A stretch of 64,000 nucleotides of DNA from Takakia lepidozioides (taxonomy: Eukaryota > Streptophyta > Takakiopsida > Takakiales > Takakiaceae). The notes beneath the pieces were generated by a model. That model ran no database searches. It had not been told where the DNA came from and saw only the letters and a program-made list of their open reading frames with translations. The stretch is taken from positions 41,523,053-41,587,052 of the forward strand of contig CM060732.1 of NCBI GenBank assembly GCA_030704615.1. The letters are read 5' to 3'. The position numbers and the translations under genes are program-made. Of this stretch, positions 1-12,560 are shown in pieces (position 1 is the stretch's first letter; each line of letters opens with the position of its first letter).

Positions 1-48
1 TGACGTATGGTAGACCCTTGAAACAACGTGAAGGTGGATTTTGTGCAG

Positions 49-3000
49 ACAAAGTGGAAGGACTTGTCAACAGATCTGAACGTCATACCTGTGGGGTATG
101 AGAACGTGTCTGCACCCTGTTGGATGGGTGGTATAGCCGTGTACTAAAGGAGATACTTCACTTTTCTTGCATGTTGTATATATTTTGTTGTGTTCAGAAG
201 TTGTGGCTGTGTGATGTTGGTGTCCTCATTCTCAGTCTGCCAGATAGCGCCCAAGTCAGTGACCTTGTTTATAGACTGGTCCTCTGGCTCTTCTTTCCTC
301 TCTATGCTCCTAAAGTGGAAGAAAGTGATCCTTCAATATTTGAGTTGCAAATCATCCAACCGTAAGGATTCTTTGGATGTCATTGGGTGACAGATTCAAT
401 CCAGAGCGGGTGGCCAGCAACTTCAAGGAGGAAGTCATGGTATGGTTTTTGTGCAAAGCCCTTCATAGTTTGTTTGCAAACCTCTCCCAGGCGAGGGAGA
501 CTGGTTGCTTGTAGAGTTTCTGTGATTTCTATGCGATTTGGTTTCTTTCAGTTATTGACCACTGTTGGTCTGTCTCTCTCTGTCACACACATCTTGCTCT
601 TCTTCCTCAGCTGTGATCTAACTGTCTTGTAACTTAGATTCCAATTGACAGGGTCTTCCATCAGTGGACCTTGCTGCTGGCCGCATTCCTACTTGGTATA
701 ATCTGGTACCTGCAGTAACTTCAATGGTAGTTCTCCATATGCAGGTGCACAGCGGTTTTGTGACTGCGTATGATTCTGTTAAACAGCGACTACTAAGTCT
801 TCTGCAAGCCTCCATGGTAGTCAGGTATATCTAGCAACTGTTCCAGCCTATTTCACTTCACAGTGAGTAATCCAGAGTGCTTAACTACTGAAATTCATGG
901 GATTTTAGTTCGCGCATTTTAACTCTGGTGGATGATCTGTGACCAAAGAAAGATTGAGAGATTCTGTTGGACCCGAAGGGCTAATTGAGTGGTCAACCAT
1001 CTGTAGGTTTGTTGGGTGTGATAAAACCTGGACTCTCCTATTTGTTAAGTTGCATTCCCTTTCCGTCTATTGCAGGGAGAATGACGATGCTGAAGTCTCA
1101 AGCTGGCACGTGTATCTAACAGGTCATAGCCTGGGTGGTGCTTTGGCTACATTGTTTGCCCTGGAGCTTTCCTCCAGTAAGCTTGTCAAGTAAGAAATAC
1201 TGCAATTTCCACACAACTGTGGGTCTGTCTCTGCTCTTGCTTGCTACAGTTACTAGAAGGGCAGAAAAAAAAAGGGCATGCTCATTGTCTCATCTTGTTT
1301 GAGATCAGGTAGAGTGAAGGTCAATCTTGAAATGCACATTGTGGGCAGTGGAAAATGGTTGATGTTCATCTCATAAGGCTGTGTGTATGGATCAGGACTG
1401 GCCTAACGAAGTTGACGATGTATAATTTTGGCTCACCACGAGTTGGGAATAAGCTGTTTGCAGACATGTATAACCAGGTAGTGTGAACTCTGCCTTTTCC
1501 ATGCTGTTACACTACCGGGAACGAACTCGTCAATATTCTCATTTGGTGCTTGAAACCTTGGGAAAATTTTCTGTCTGAAGGCACCTATGCTTTATGCTCA
1601 TGTTTAAAATATAACGTGAAGTAATAACATTCTTTAGCTATCTTACTGTGACTGAGCAGGTTGGTCGAATATTTTGACTGGTGCGAGTTAGACAATGGGT
1701 TCAAGTTAGGGTTTTGTGATTGCAATTGATTTACGTTGTATCAAACCCTTTTGTTTGGATTGAAGATTTCTGTTTATGGTTTTGACCTCATTATTCTAGC
1801 TGTGCCTTACCCTGGGGTGCTCCAGAAGTTAACTACAGACATGGTGGGCTGCAGAAAGTCAAGGACAGCTGGCGAGTTGTAAATCATCGTGATATAATTC
1901 CAACTGTGCCAAGACTAATGGGCTACTGTCATGTGGCACAACCCATCTATCTTGTGGCAGGAGCATCGAATGATCCCTTTGTATGCTCTGTCACTGCGGA
2001 TGTTATAAAAAAAATCTTCCGTAAAATTCTTCCTCTAGTTCGTGCCCTCACAACATCTGTGAGACTCAAAGCAGAACATCCGGCAGGGCTGGAAATTCCT
2101 TCCAAACATGACTGCAAGACGCTCATTAGACAGGAGCTGATAATCTTCATGTTCAGCAGACCTGGAAACAAAACTGCACTTCTACCATGACAGCAATCTT
2201 AAATCCCAATTTCTTGTCTGAAGCTCTATCGCCAGCCCTTTGGGAAGGTTCAGGGTGGGGTCATACAGCCCACAGATAGAGACTGGTAGATGAGAAAACC
2301 TGGAATGTGCTGACCACTTGTGCCCTTCTTGTGCTAGAGATGGGGGACGGGAGATTGAGGCTGAAGAATTTATTCCTTTCACTGTTCTCTCTACTATGAG
2401 ATGCTATTTTCTACTCCGGGACAGCCATTCCCTCGCTGAGTCTTTCACAATGAGAACCAAGAAATGCTTGTGTAGCATATCTACACAAGGCTCTCCGCAT
2501 TAGAGAATCTCTTGACTTTGAATAGTTGTTATTGGGCTGCTTGTTTCTTGTGTCCTGCTTTCTTCTGTCACGTACTCTTTTGGGCTTTTCTTTTTTCTTC
2601 CTCTCGTCTGTTTCCTGTCACAGTTGTGCTTTAGACGAGCTGGATTCTTATTTGCTCTCCTTTGTGGGCCCTCCATGCAGGATCTCTTACAAGATGGATA
2701 CCATGGGGATATTATTGGTGAAATTACGCCTGATTTGGTATTTGAAGAGTTTGTGAGTATACCCATCACAGTTCAGTGCTTGGTTTGATGGTTGAAATTC
2801 ATGACGTCGCTACCTTCACTGCAAATATGAACATTCCGTTTGTGCGTTGCCTCTACAGATGAGAGGAGAAAGGCAACTTCTTGAAAGGCTTCTGCAAACA
2901 GAGATAGCTATGGTGCGTGCTATTCGTGATGGAAGTGCTCTTATGCAACATATGGAAGACTTCTACTACATTGCTTTGTTGGAGGTAGGTCATTATCTCA

Positions 3001-3340
3001 CCCTTATCTGAAATTGTCAATGTGATTCATGATTGCAATGGTCTAGAAAGAAGCACAGTTCCTTCTTCATTCCTATCTCTTCACCTCTCCAAATTGGTGC
3101 CATCGGGGCTTTTGAGACTTTGGCAGAAGTGAGCACAAGAAGCCCTGATTATAAAGGTTATGTCAAGCTCCAGCTAGTATTATTGTTTCTCTTCTTGGTT
3201 CAACTTGTACGTGTAATCCTAAGGCAGTGCACTTCACTGTTGTTGCAGCGGGTGGAGCACAGAGTGTCAAGGTGGCAGAAATGAACTTGAATCTAGATCT
3301 TTTTCTTTGTCAAAGTTTGTGGCAAATTCTGCATTTTTAA
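49..3340 (+). CDS. Class-3 lipase (alpha/beta hydrolase), multi-exon, 5' end outside window
   Basis: Phase-consistent exons with GT-AG borders can be traced at 49-95, 394-439, 745-824, 1076-1189, 1396-1477, 1855-1980, 2681-2752 and 2859-2984. Less certain are an exon ending at 3156 and a last exon 3250-3340 ending in TAA. The protein shows VHSGFVTAYDSV, the nucleophile elbow TGHSLGGALAT, MYNFGSPRVGN and NHRDIIPTVPRLMGYCHVAQP, which carries the probable catalytic Asp. It then shows QHMEDFYY, where the His may complete the triad. This order is that of plant Lipase_3 proteins; from memory the closest group is the C2-domain-containing lipases such as Arabidopsis At4g13550. No C2 domain is visible because the N-terminus lies upstream of the window. 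Such enzymes hydrolyse acyl esters of neutral or membrane glycerolipids. Introns are short (about 100-700 bp). No frame break is seen in the traced exons, so the gene is probably functional. The junction between 2984 and 3156 is unresolved. Confidence 0.85.
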
Positions 3341-5420
3341 CAGGTTTCTTCAAAGCTCCATTATAAACTTGGACAATTTGTATTTTACCGATGAACAGAT
3401 TAGCTCCATTAGAAAGATTTCATGTACCTTAAAATGGCTTTCTTAATCTTCAATTAGTCTCATTTGCTTGTCAAGATCATTATGTATGAGACTTAATACA
3501 CACAAACTTGATTGTCAAGCTGTGTACGCCCTTGGGGGAACTGATCCAGTTGAGCTTCATGACTTGGAACCTTGATATTACGTCACAGAACTAACCACTT
3601 TCAGCCTTCTGTCATTTGAGCTAAGAGTGTGCTCTGACAAATGTAGATTTGCCATTCTCCTCATTTGTGCCAAGGTGCTTGGATTTTGGATTGTACTGAA
3701 ATCTCTGTCTTTGTTGGTGAGAAGAGAGCATGCCTTGATTGGAAGTGAGACTATCTTGCTTGCTGTAATTGAGAGTGTCACCTCTATTGGGTCATGATGT
3801 CAATGAGGACAAGGCCCAGACCACTCTCAAGAGCATGTTGCAAATCAACGTTTTGTAAACTCTCTTTCTTTCTTTGCAAGCACTAGACTTCGACTTTCTC
3901 TCCTCCTTATTTTCTGTGGTGAAAACCATAGCATAGGTGTCGACCTCCATAGGTGCATCATCTTCAATTGTAGCTGAAACCATCTGCAACATGATTTTTG
4001 GGTCTTCAAATTGTTGAAGGCACATACTTTACACCACATAATTTGTATCTGAGCAGAACATATTACGGCTTTTGTCTAATTGGCAAAACGGCATGTCTTT
4101 TTGTCTAATTGGCACAAAGTTAGGTAAGGCATAATCCTCGTCCCCTTTCCTTGGGCGGTGTCGCCGCGTTATGGCAAGGCTACTTGGAAAGAGGTTAGAT
4201 TTTTCTATCGTGCACCTCACTTTGGTAACTTCCCATTTAAGTCATAGATACTCGCTTTGATGCGCGCGCCTAACTCCCAAACTAGCCGCCGGGCCAGCTC
4301 GGAGCTTTGGCTGCACATCGGGACATAACGGTCTCCCCTTGCTCTTTAGAGACCCTTATACACTTTGGGCCTAGTGGAAATTCCCTTTGGTTGTTGGCAG
4401 TCCGGAACAGCTCCCCACGCCTTGGTCGCTTTCTGGTTCGCACATTTACTCACTAGCTTTTGATTACCAACGAGCTTGCACCGTTCTCGGGGTTACTACT
4501 CCCTATATGTACTTCTGTAGGTGTCCGCGGGGGTTCTACAAACAGCCAAGTCCAAATCTGGCGCACCACCATCTCGACCCTTGACTCCTTGTGATGAGTC
4601 GCGGTGAGCCTTGGCCCACCCACCACGGCCCCAATGGACCGTGGGGAGTCTTGGGACTCCCCACGACTCCCACTACAAGGCCTCAACCTCATGGTGAGTC
4701 CTATGTCACCCCCACTACGACTCCCTAAGCTACCACCACCCCTCGTGGAGCCCCCCAACCGCCAGACGGTTTGCGGGGCTCCACCTAATGAACGCCTCCG
4801 CCTCCTTTAAGTGCCTTTGGCATTCAAGGGTGCTTCAGCCCCCTTTCCTATTCGCTGCCGCTGACCCCACCACAGGGGCAACCCCTCTTGTGTCTTGACC
4901 CCCCGCCCTCAAGGCAAAGGGTCGCGACATTTTCTCTCACTAAAAAGTAAAATGTAGAAGTGGTGCCGAAGCATGTGTAAGATGAATACGAAACACTTAC
5001 AAGGAATAATTACGTTTACTACGAGTTGCATTGCATTAATTCCTCGATAGAACCATATTCTTCTAAGTTCAAGCAGAACATTTTTAAGAGATTTGTCAGG
5101 CGGCTATGGGACAGGTGGATATGACCAAAGCGAATTCAAGGAAACAAGGGCTACTGACCATCAGTGGAGATCCTTTGTTGATGATGCTGTGAATTTGAAA
5201 GGTGTAAAACATTGTTGAGCCAAGTGTAGGATAGTGGTGAAAGAGAGATGAGCGAGAGACAGAGACAGAGGGGTGGGCCATGACAACAGTGGCGCGCCCT
5301 ACGTGGGCGTCTGCAAAGGGGCATGGGGATGCATATGTCTAGTCTATCTCAGAAGTTTTCATCTCATACCACTCATGAGTTCAGGTGAATTTCTTCATGT
5401 GTTTTATTTTTATTTATTTA
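3341..5420. other. Intergenic DNA without a recognisable gene
   Basis: Downstream of the lipase. A minus-strand open stretch at 3792-4025 (about 77 codons, FEDPKIMLQMVSATIEDD) has coding-like composition but no recognised family and may be an exon remnant. From about 4240 to 4950 the DNA turns C-rich (CCCACGACTCCC-type runs), unlike its neighbours, and may be the edge of a degraded retroelement. No terminal repeat pair was found here. Confidence 0.4.
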
Positions 5421-5449
5421 AAAAAAGAAAACACCTGGGAGTGCCAGCT

Positions 5450-6136
5450 CACAAATCAGGCCCCTTAATAGTGAGAGGAGAAAATACCTCTTTCACAATA
5501 ATCGCGCCATGAAGGCTGAGAAATGGGACACCGCCTAGGGAAGGGGAAGAAGAGTAATATACCACACCCGTCAAGTAGCAGGAACCCCAAAATCATCTGG
5601 GTGGCACTCAGTGCACTTAACCAACTGAGTTACTGACTGTTGGTCCTGTGCTTACTTCAAGCTATACTAGGGCTTCACGTTGCTCCGCACTACTAGCGAC
5701 GAATACTGAGAACTACGTTCAATTTTCACAAAAAGGGGTGGGTCATCCCCATGGTGGTACATACATAGATCCCATGTTTCGTTGTTTTTCAGAAGAAGAA
5801 CGGCGGAGTGTCGCCGAAGCTATTATATTATTTTTACTTTTCAAAGAAAAGAGAGCCAAAATCCTCTTGGTCCCTCCTCTTCGACATCCCCAGAGTTCGA
5901 CAAGTCTGATATCAATTGGAAGCACATAAAGATTGCCACTAAGATTAAGCTGCATTACCATAGGTAGACACTAGACACCTAAGACTTAAAATTAAATTAA
6001 AATTAATTAATTTTATTTATTATAAATATTTAAATAAATAATTTTAAATAAATAATTTTTTTTAAAAAAAAAACAAAAAAACAACTTCTCACAAATCAGG
6101 CCCCTTTCATTATAGTGAGGAGAAAATAACCTCTTT
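5450..6136. repeat. Short direct repeats enclosing about 600 bp (TRIM-like or nested duplication)
   Basis: A motif of about 45 bp (starting CACAAATCAGGCCCCTT and ending GAAAATA-CCTCTTT) lies at 5450-5493 and again, slightly changed, at 6090-6136 in the same orientation. Each copy is preceded by an A-rich run. The interval holds no long credible reading frame and includes AT-rich DNA at 5980-6070. This resembles a small non-coding LTR-type element or two insertions of one family; no target duplication was identified. Confidence 0.4.
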
Positions 6137-6224
6137 GATAAAGTTAAGGGGAAATTTTCCTTGTCAATGTCCAATGAATTACAGAGCCTACTGCTCAACA
6201 CAACCCATCGAGGGGCCAATGGAC

Positions 6225-6320
6225 GGTTTGAGGGCACATGTTGAAGGATTGAACCCAGGATCACTACCCGAGCACAAGGCTCATGGGCCAGAAAATAACA
6301 TTGGTAGGTATGCTGCCTGA
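6225..6320 (-). mobile_element. tRNA-like SINE head (partial)
   Basis: The minus strand reads GATCCTGGGTTCAATCC, a Pol III B-box-like motif, near 6247-6262, with tRNA-like sequence before it. It resembles other SINE heads in this window but was not matched to a specific copy. Confidence 0.3.
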
Positions 6321-6559
6321 CAAAAGGCCAGTCTTGCCAGTCTTGAGAATTGGAATTTGGAACGTTCAAGCAGTTCCTTTCAGTCAGAGCCATTTTATAT
6401 TGCACCACTGGTTGAGGGGATCCCTTTTCAAGCTCATACCACGATGCAAGTTGACAGGCTGACTGGACATTACCTTCCTTGTGAAGGCAATGCAAGGAGA
6501 TGCACCCATTAATCAAATGTAGTTTGATCACCAGCAACAGATGGTGTTAGTGTTTGTAT

Positions 6560-6815
6560 TTAGTTTCAAAAAACTGGTGCCTTGCAACCTAGTTCCATCT
6601 GTTGATATCAATTGAACCAACAAACAACAATTGTTCGGCCAACAATCTTTGAGATGAATTTGGTGGAGGTGTGGTAGTCTCCAAACACTCGAAGATTCTT
6701 TGATGAGTCCTGTTGATCAACCCAAAACCAATTAATGGCCAGCTTCTCACTGTGGTGGCAAAGAGAAAATTCCTTTCCTCCACATCATGTAATACAAAGC
6801 GCATGTGAGGCACAT
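6560..6815 (-). pseudogene. DYW-domain remnant of a PPR protein
   Basis: The minus strand encodes, across two frames, LHDVEE, LCHHSEKLAI-like text and the FGLINRTHQR and STKFISKIVGRTIVV segments. These are the zinc-binding core and downstream part of the DYW cytidine-deaminase domain found at the C-terminus of plant organellar RNA-editing PPR proteins. The frame shifts near the HSEKLA motif and the final DYW region is lost, so it is a decayed fragment. It resembles the better-preserved domain at 20804-21058. Confidence 0.6.
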
Positions 6816-6864
6816 ACCCCGCCTCTTCATCTGCCCAGACAATTTTCTCAGCTCAGCATGGATT

Positions 6865-7150
6865 CACTAAAGGAAAAACGCGGAATAACCACTGGCCCTT
6901 TAACCACTATTGTCTTTTTCTACTCTATAAACCACTAGTAACCACTTGCCAGAGGTTAATCCCAATGAAATGCCACGGTGGCATCACAGACAGTGGTTGG
7001 AAGTGGTTTCAACCTCAGTAGTCCACATGTAGTATTTTGTTTTTATTTATTATTATTTATTTGATAATACATTTTAATTAATATATATATAATATTCCAC
7101 GTGGACGAGTGCAGTGGTACATTGTGAGTGGTTGCTGTCATCTCCAGCCG
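6865..7150 (+). mobile_element. CACTA-type (En/Spm) transposon terminus
   Basis: It begins CACTAAAGGAAAAACGCGG and is followed by many short AGTGGTT/AACCACT motifs in both orientations. A CACTA terminus plus dense subterminal repeats is the hallmark of the En/Spm superfamily. The same start occurs at 9491. The opposite terminus and 3-bp target duplication were not found, so the copy is probably truncated. Confidence 0.55.
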
Positions 7151-7389
7151 AGACCTATGGCTATGTCGAGCCTTAATCCTTTGCACCAATATTCCCAACA
7201 AAAGCAGGAGCACTTACAATGCAACCCCGGAAAGCACCAGAGCTTAATAACTTGATCAAGAACGCTTACAACCCTTCATGCGTGCTGATTTTTCAAGGTG
7301 GCAGCAACAGATCCGCTATCACTGATTGTGTAAGCCTTAACATGGAATTGGCATAGGCTGCCCTCAAGTTCTAGATTGTTAACATAGGC

Positions 7390-8880
7390 CGAGCAGGTCG
7401 TGTAGTGAGCTGGGCCCCTTCTGTCTTCAAGGGACCGGCAGTTTCAGATGACACCACATTAATGCCTAAATTGTCATCCTTCCCTGCTCCCTTTTATCTG
7501 ACCCCTCCACGGTCAGATTCTTCAAGCCGCATCAGATTCCAGCTTACAAGCCTTTCAATTGATGTTCAAAGTGCCACAGCTACACTTGCTTGGTTATTGG
7601 GCAGAACTGATGTCGATAATGCAGGAAGGGAAATTTCTGGATCAGACCAGTGCATTGATCATTTCCCAAGACCACGTATGCTGCTTCTTCCGTTGGTTTT
7701 ACCAAGATTGTACAATCTATGGCACCGTCAATTCATGCAGCCGCAATGTTTGAAACATGCACCATCTTGGCCGAGACTGGTTTGATCTGCCAACAAAACA
7801 CATATGCAGCCCAGGGTAGAGTACATCCAAATCAAACAAGGGTCTTTCCTGCCAGCGCTTTACCTTCGGTGGAACAACCCATCTCACAAAGAATTCATAC
7901 CAGTTCCCAACGTATATGGAGCGACCCTGGAAATTAGATTCTCGCACGGTACATTTGAGAGCAGTTGTTAACCCAACTGGTTGGCTTCCTTGGTCAGGTA
8001 CCTTTGCATTCAAGACCCTTTTCTATGCAGAGTATCAAGCAGGGGGTCTCATGTGGTCTCATGCAATCAGGTATGAAGACATAGCCGCCCACGCACATGC
8101 GAGACCAGCGATTAGGCCTGGAATCAGGCTCAAATGCTTCGGATTCCTGCAGTAAAAGCACCTAGCAGCCACCATTCACACCAGCAGAAGCTCATGCAGA
8201 CAGGTATGAAGACATAGCCGCCCCCTGGGAACTGTCTTGTACAATCCAATCACGGCATTCACAAAACATAGAAACAAGATGTGGTATGGGATCCTCAAAA
8301 TCGAACTGCTACACCCTGCGACTGATGGCATCGCGCTCTTGAAAGGCAACATGGCGTTTGTCATGGAGATGGCCTCCGGGACCCCGGTGCAAGGAAAAGT
8401 AGAGAAAGCATACGACCTCCTCGCCACTACCGACTACCTCTCCCTGTACATGACAAGCGAGTCTCCAATGGTGCAATAAGCCTCCATCCCTTGTCATTGA
8501 TCGATTGGTCAAGTTCGGCCCGCACATCCACAGTCTGAACGGACCTGCTCCACCTCGCCAACTTCTACAATCACGCCAATGTGGTTCTCGCTAAGCTTCC
8601 CCCTCCCAACAGCTCGGCCACTCATCCCTTAGTGCTGGGAGATGCAAGCATGATACCGGAAGCAACGACGGGTGGATACAACCCACTTGCCCTGCTGGAA
8701 TTAAACCACGCTGATCCCCTCGTCTGGGAATCACGAGCTTTGCAGCAAAACCATCCGCCGCGGCCACACTGATCCTCCTACCACCACAGCAGCCTGGTTT
8801 TGACACCAAGGACCCCACCGCAACAGGATTACCTGCAGCGCACACTCCAAAATGAGAATGTGTAGGGTACCCCTGTGAAC
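7390..8880 (+). other. Unrecognised coding-like region, probably a decayed element
   Basis: Several plus-strand frames are open for 60-130 codons (7405-7785, 7719-7937, 8237-8479), with frames changing between them. The stretch at 8237-8479 (MYNPITAFTKHRNKMWYGIL...) reads like real protein, possibly the ORF1 or gag-like part of a retroelement, but no diagnostic motif such as a zinc knuckle is visible. No confident function is assigned. Confidence 0.25.
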
Positions 8881-9490
8881 GCTTCCACCAACCTCAAACA
8901 AACGGGCATCCCCAGCAACACTTCAAATGGTTTCCGTCTTCCTGTTCTGCTCCACTCGGCACACATAGCCAGTCTAACTGCAGGCTCCCCGTGACCAAGC
9001 TATATTCTAATAGTGCTTAAAAACAAAAACATCATATCTAGCTTAGCACTAGAAAACTAGATAGGCTCATCTCTCTCGAGTGATAGATAACTAAAAACAC
9101 ACTGTTGACACAAGAAACATGAAAACCAACACCATCACTCATCACTCTTTAAAATAGAAGTCGAGCCAGGGGCACCCCAAGCTATGGGGACTCCACCCCA
9201 CAACAACCTATTCTCCCTACATAAGCACACTCAAATTCTAAAGCGTGAAGGAGCTCAGTCGTGCAGGCTCAACTCGAAAGAGATAAGCCGCACGACTGAC
9301 GCTCTCGTGAAGATAAGACGGTTCAGGTGTCAAACTAAACTTGACACCTGACTTAACACTTGAACTAAATCCAAGTGTTAAAAACAAATAACTAGCTTTA
9401 TTCTAGTTAGTTTCACACTGTGTTTATTTAACTTGACATTGGTGACAGGGTGCACACCTTGTTGTAGATGACTCCCAGAATTAAGAAAAT
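8880..9490. other. Non-coding interval
   Basis: No reading frame of note. Short inverted and direct words such as CTAGTTAG and ACTAGAAAACTAG occur, and TGACACCTGA/TCAGGTGTCA pair locally near 9325-9352. It may be retroelement edge sequence. Confidence 0.3.
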
Positions 9491-10300
9491 CACTAGAGGA
9501 AAAATGCGGAATAACCACTCTGGCAACCACTCATTTTGAGTGGGAAAAGACACCCAACCACTCTGGCCCCAGAGTGGTATAGAACCAATGGATCTTGACT
9601 CAGCAGTGGTTAAAGACATGACGTGTCAGTGGTTACGATCACTTGCCTCCGAGTCCAGCTGTTCGCTTACGTGTCACAGTGGTAAACTAACCACTTCAGA
9701 ACATAGACCACTTCCACCGTATGCGACGTGGACGGAACAACTCCGTCGATCATACTTAGCAACGGACGGACACGTGTCCGTATCCATATGGACACGTGGC
9801 CGAATCCAGTTAGACGATTATGGGCTCCATTATCTGGACACGTGGCGATATTGCAAATGAGCACATGCCCTATTTTAGGGATGTGCTGAAAAATGCAATG
9901 ACTTCCCAAACAACTCTGTGAGTGAGACTTAAATGACTCTAATAGTCATGATTCGAGAATAAACAATGTATATTATCACTGAATGTGTGGTTCTAATAGT
10001 ATTGATGTGTGCTAAAACCACTTACTGAGTGGTTCTACCAGTATCAATGTAGTGGTTAGGTTGTGTGCTAAAACCATTGACGAAGTGGTTCTACCAATAC
10101 TGATGTAGTGATTAGGTTGTGTGCTAAAACCACTGACGAAGTCATCCAGTGTGTCCCACCAAGTAGGAACCATGTTTTTGAATTATTACTACCAAAGTGG
10201 TATATAAGTGATTGGGGCTACAACTGGAGGAGTACAACCACTCTTGCATACTGTCACAGTCTTACATATACCACTGACAGAGTGGTGTGTAAGTGATTCA
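9491..10300 (+). mobile_element. CACTA-type transposon terminus with subterminal AGTGGTT repeats
   Basis: It starts CACTAGAGGAAAAATGCGG, matching the terminus at 6865 with few changes. About 800 bp follow that are full of ACCACT/AGTGGT motifs. Inside it, two or more copies of a 56-bp unit beginning GTGGTTCTACC and containing GTGTGCTAAAACCA lie at 10032-10087 and 10088-10143, with a partial unit at about 9990. Subterminal repeats of this kind bind the transposase in characterised CACTA elements. No transposase is present. Confidence 0.55.
10032..10143 (+). repeat. 56-bp tandem repeat, two full copies
   Basis: Two adjacent 56-bp units begin GTGGTTCTACC and end with a GACGAA motif, differing at a handful of positions. 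A shorter related unit precedes them at about 9990-10031. They form part of the CACTA subterminal region. Confidence 0.7.
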
Positions 10301-10539
10301 TACATTCCCAATAATTCTCCTATAATTCCCATACATTCGAAGTCAATCTGCAAATCCAAATACTCTTGAAGATTCACCATTCAAAAAACAGAATAGAATC
10401 CAAGACACTAAGTGTTGGAACAGAGTCAACAAAATCCAACCATGATAAAGGGTGACATACTATATCTACACTACGTCTCCGCAGGCATGCTAAAAGCCAT
10501 GAACTACTTTCTGCCTTTTGGTCAGTGATAGACATCTAC

Positions 10540-11590
10540 CCATGCAGGTTTCTTGTAGCTATTGATCCATAGGGAATCATAGGTAACCTTATGCTTGAAA
10601 TCCGGCCCTCTTGGATGAATCTGGACCCACACTCCATCCCTGCTCCTTCAGCTATCCATGCCTCTGCACAAACCATGCATACATCCTTGACTTGCTGCTA
10701 GCAGCTGACAATGACAGCCTACATCTGTTCTAGGAAACAACCAACTCAACTTATCACTCTAGTTCCTATGCTCAATTGCATGTACTACTCTTTGTCTCTC
10801 TATAATCCAACAGGCATTCACCTTCTTGCCTCGATCATCCCACCATTGACTGGGGTCAGAAAAGTATTCATTCCACAACTTCTCATTATCTCTGTTACCT
10901 ATTTCTGGATACTTTCTATTGTCACATTGGCAGTATCATGCAACCATGCACCTCCAATGCCCTTTTCCAGGGCTGCCAGGCTTGCACACGCACTGCAAAC
11001 ACACACATGATGTGGTCAAACTTCACCCCTTCCCCCATCATTTGCTTTCAGGTCTCCAAAGCCCCATCCAGCACCCATGCTCTGCACACCTTGCAAGCAT
11101 CACATTCCACAACACCACATCTCATTCAGCCATAGTGTTGAACACTCCCTTGGCATCCTCAATGCTACCATATTTGGCATACATGGCCACCAAAGCAGTG
11201 TTCAGGATGACATCTAGAACAATTGCAGATTTGATCATGTCACCAGGGATCTCTTTGCCCTTTTCCAGGGCTGCCAGACACACTGCAAACACACACAAAC
11301 CTTATGTCGGCGGGCTTCACCCCTTCCCCCATCATTTGCTCATAGGTTGGAGAGCCTCCATCCCGCACCCTTGCTGTGCATACCCCGCAAGCATCGCACT
11401 CCACGACACCACATCTCGTTCAGCCATAGTGTTGAACACTCCCTTGGCATCCTCGATGCACCCACATTTGGCATACATGTCCACCAGGGCATGGGCAGGG
11501 TTCAGAATGACATCTGGTAATCTGACAAACATTCTCCTTTTAGAATTGTTCCAACAAATGCCCCAACTTAGAGGCTGTAGTGTCCAAAGC
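10540..11590 (-). pseudogene. OSB (PDF-motif) and PPR fragments, chimeric pseudogene
   Basis: Reading the minus strand downwards, PPR text comes first: LVDMYAKCGCIEDAKGVF and ERDVVSWSAMLAGYAQQG near 11532-11360, then a second, more decayed repeat near 11200-11000. A frame-broken OSB-like PDF segment follows at about 10900-10540, with WW-D-R-like and SLWINSYKKPAWVD-like text. PPR proteins bind organellar RNA; OSB proteins bind organellar single-stranded DNA. Stops and frameshifts are frequent. The same OSB-to-PPR adjacency recurs at 19010-21058, so this is an amplified chimeric unit rather than chance. Confidence 0.6.
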
Positions 11591-12560
11591 CATGTCCGTT
11601 TCCAGAAAATTGTCTGATGAAAATAAAGCTAGGCAGAAAACTTACCTGGACTTGTTTCCAGTCTGTGACATGGGAGAGGACATCATGGATGACCTCAAGG
11701 GTCTACCCACTCTCGGCACCACTTCAAGTGGACTAGGTTGGTCTCTGCTACTCCCACGTTGTTTGCTAGGATGCATCTGCAGCAACTTCCACTAGGTCAG
11801 TGGTAGCAGATGCAAAATCATCAATCTAAATCTCATACCCAACTCAACAAATGTCAAATTACAGTTTCTTGTGTTTACACATCCACTGCATTCTGGTGTA
11901 TTTGTCAAAGATGGGTTGATTGACTGCACAGTGGGATCGTGTTTTCTGTTTTATGATGGAGTAGAGGGGCTCATGAAACTGGATGGTTGCTGGCCTACTA
12001 GATGGTTGCTGGCCCAACTGCTGTGAGTCCCCAATAACCTGGGGTAGGCCAAATAGAGCCAGCCAAGGTTCCTTGGCAACAGAGCTAAAAGGGTATTGCT
12101 GCACACATGCCTGGCAAGTGAGATACCAGTAGAAACACAGATTGTCTTGCTGACAAACCCTAGACACAGTTGACATCTGCACATGGTGGACATTGGTGTG
12201 CGATGGCTACCCCTCCATAAGAAGTAAACAGCCTAAGCTTTCTTAGGGAAAATGGAATCGCTCTCCACTCCAGTAAACATTCTATAAGAAAGACTTAACA
12301 AGAGCAACTTGTGAAAGCGTCCAGACCTGCAGATGTGCTAACAGCATCACGAGTAGAGCATAGGAGCCAATTCCACCATGATAGACCTGAAGAATACAAA
12401 TAGATTCATTAACAAATCAGATGACCAGCCAATGCTAGGAACTAAGATCCACAGGGACATGACATAACACATCCAAAATGGCAGGTATACATATTTCAAG
12501 AGGTCCTCCCCTTCAATTGAAAACTCCAGCATACGCTATACATAATGAGGTATGGAAGGA
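11590..12560. other. Unassigned interval with a minus-strand open frame
   Basis: A 107-codon minus-strand frame at 11859-12182 contains CQQDNLCFYWYLTCQACVQQ. Its paired Cys residues look superficially like a zinc finger, as in gypsy integrase heads, but the expected HHCC spacing is not clear. It may be retroelement debris. Confidence 0.25.

Noticed and set aside
11859-12182. Gypsy integrase zinc finger on the minus strand
   Set aside because: Cys residues are present but the H-H-C-C spacing and the downstream catalytic motif are missing.
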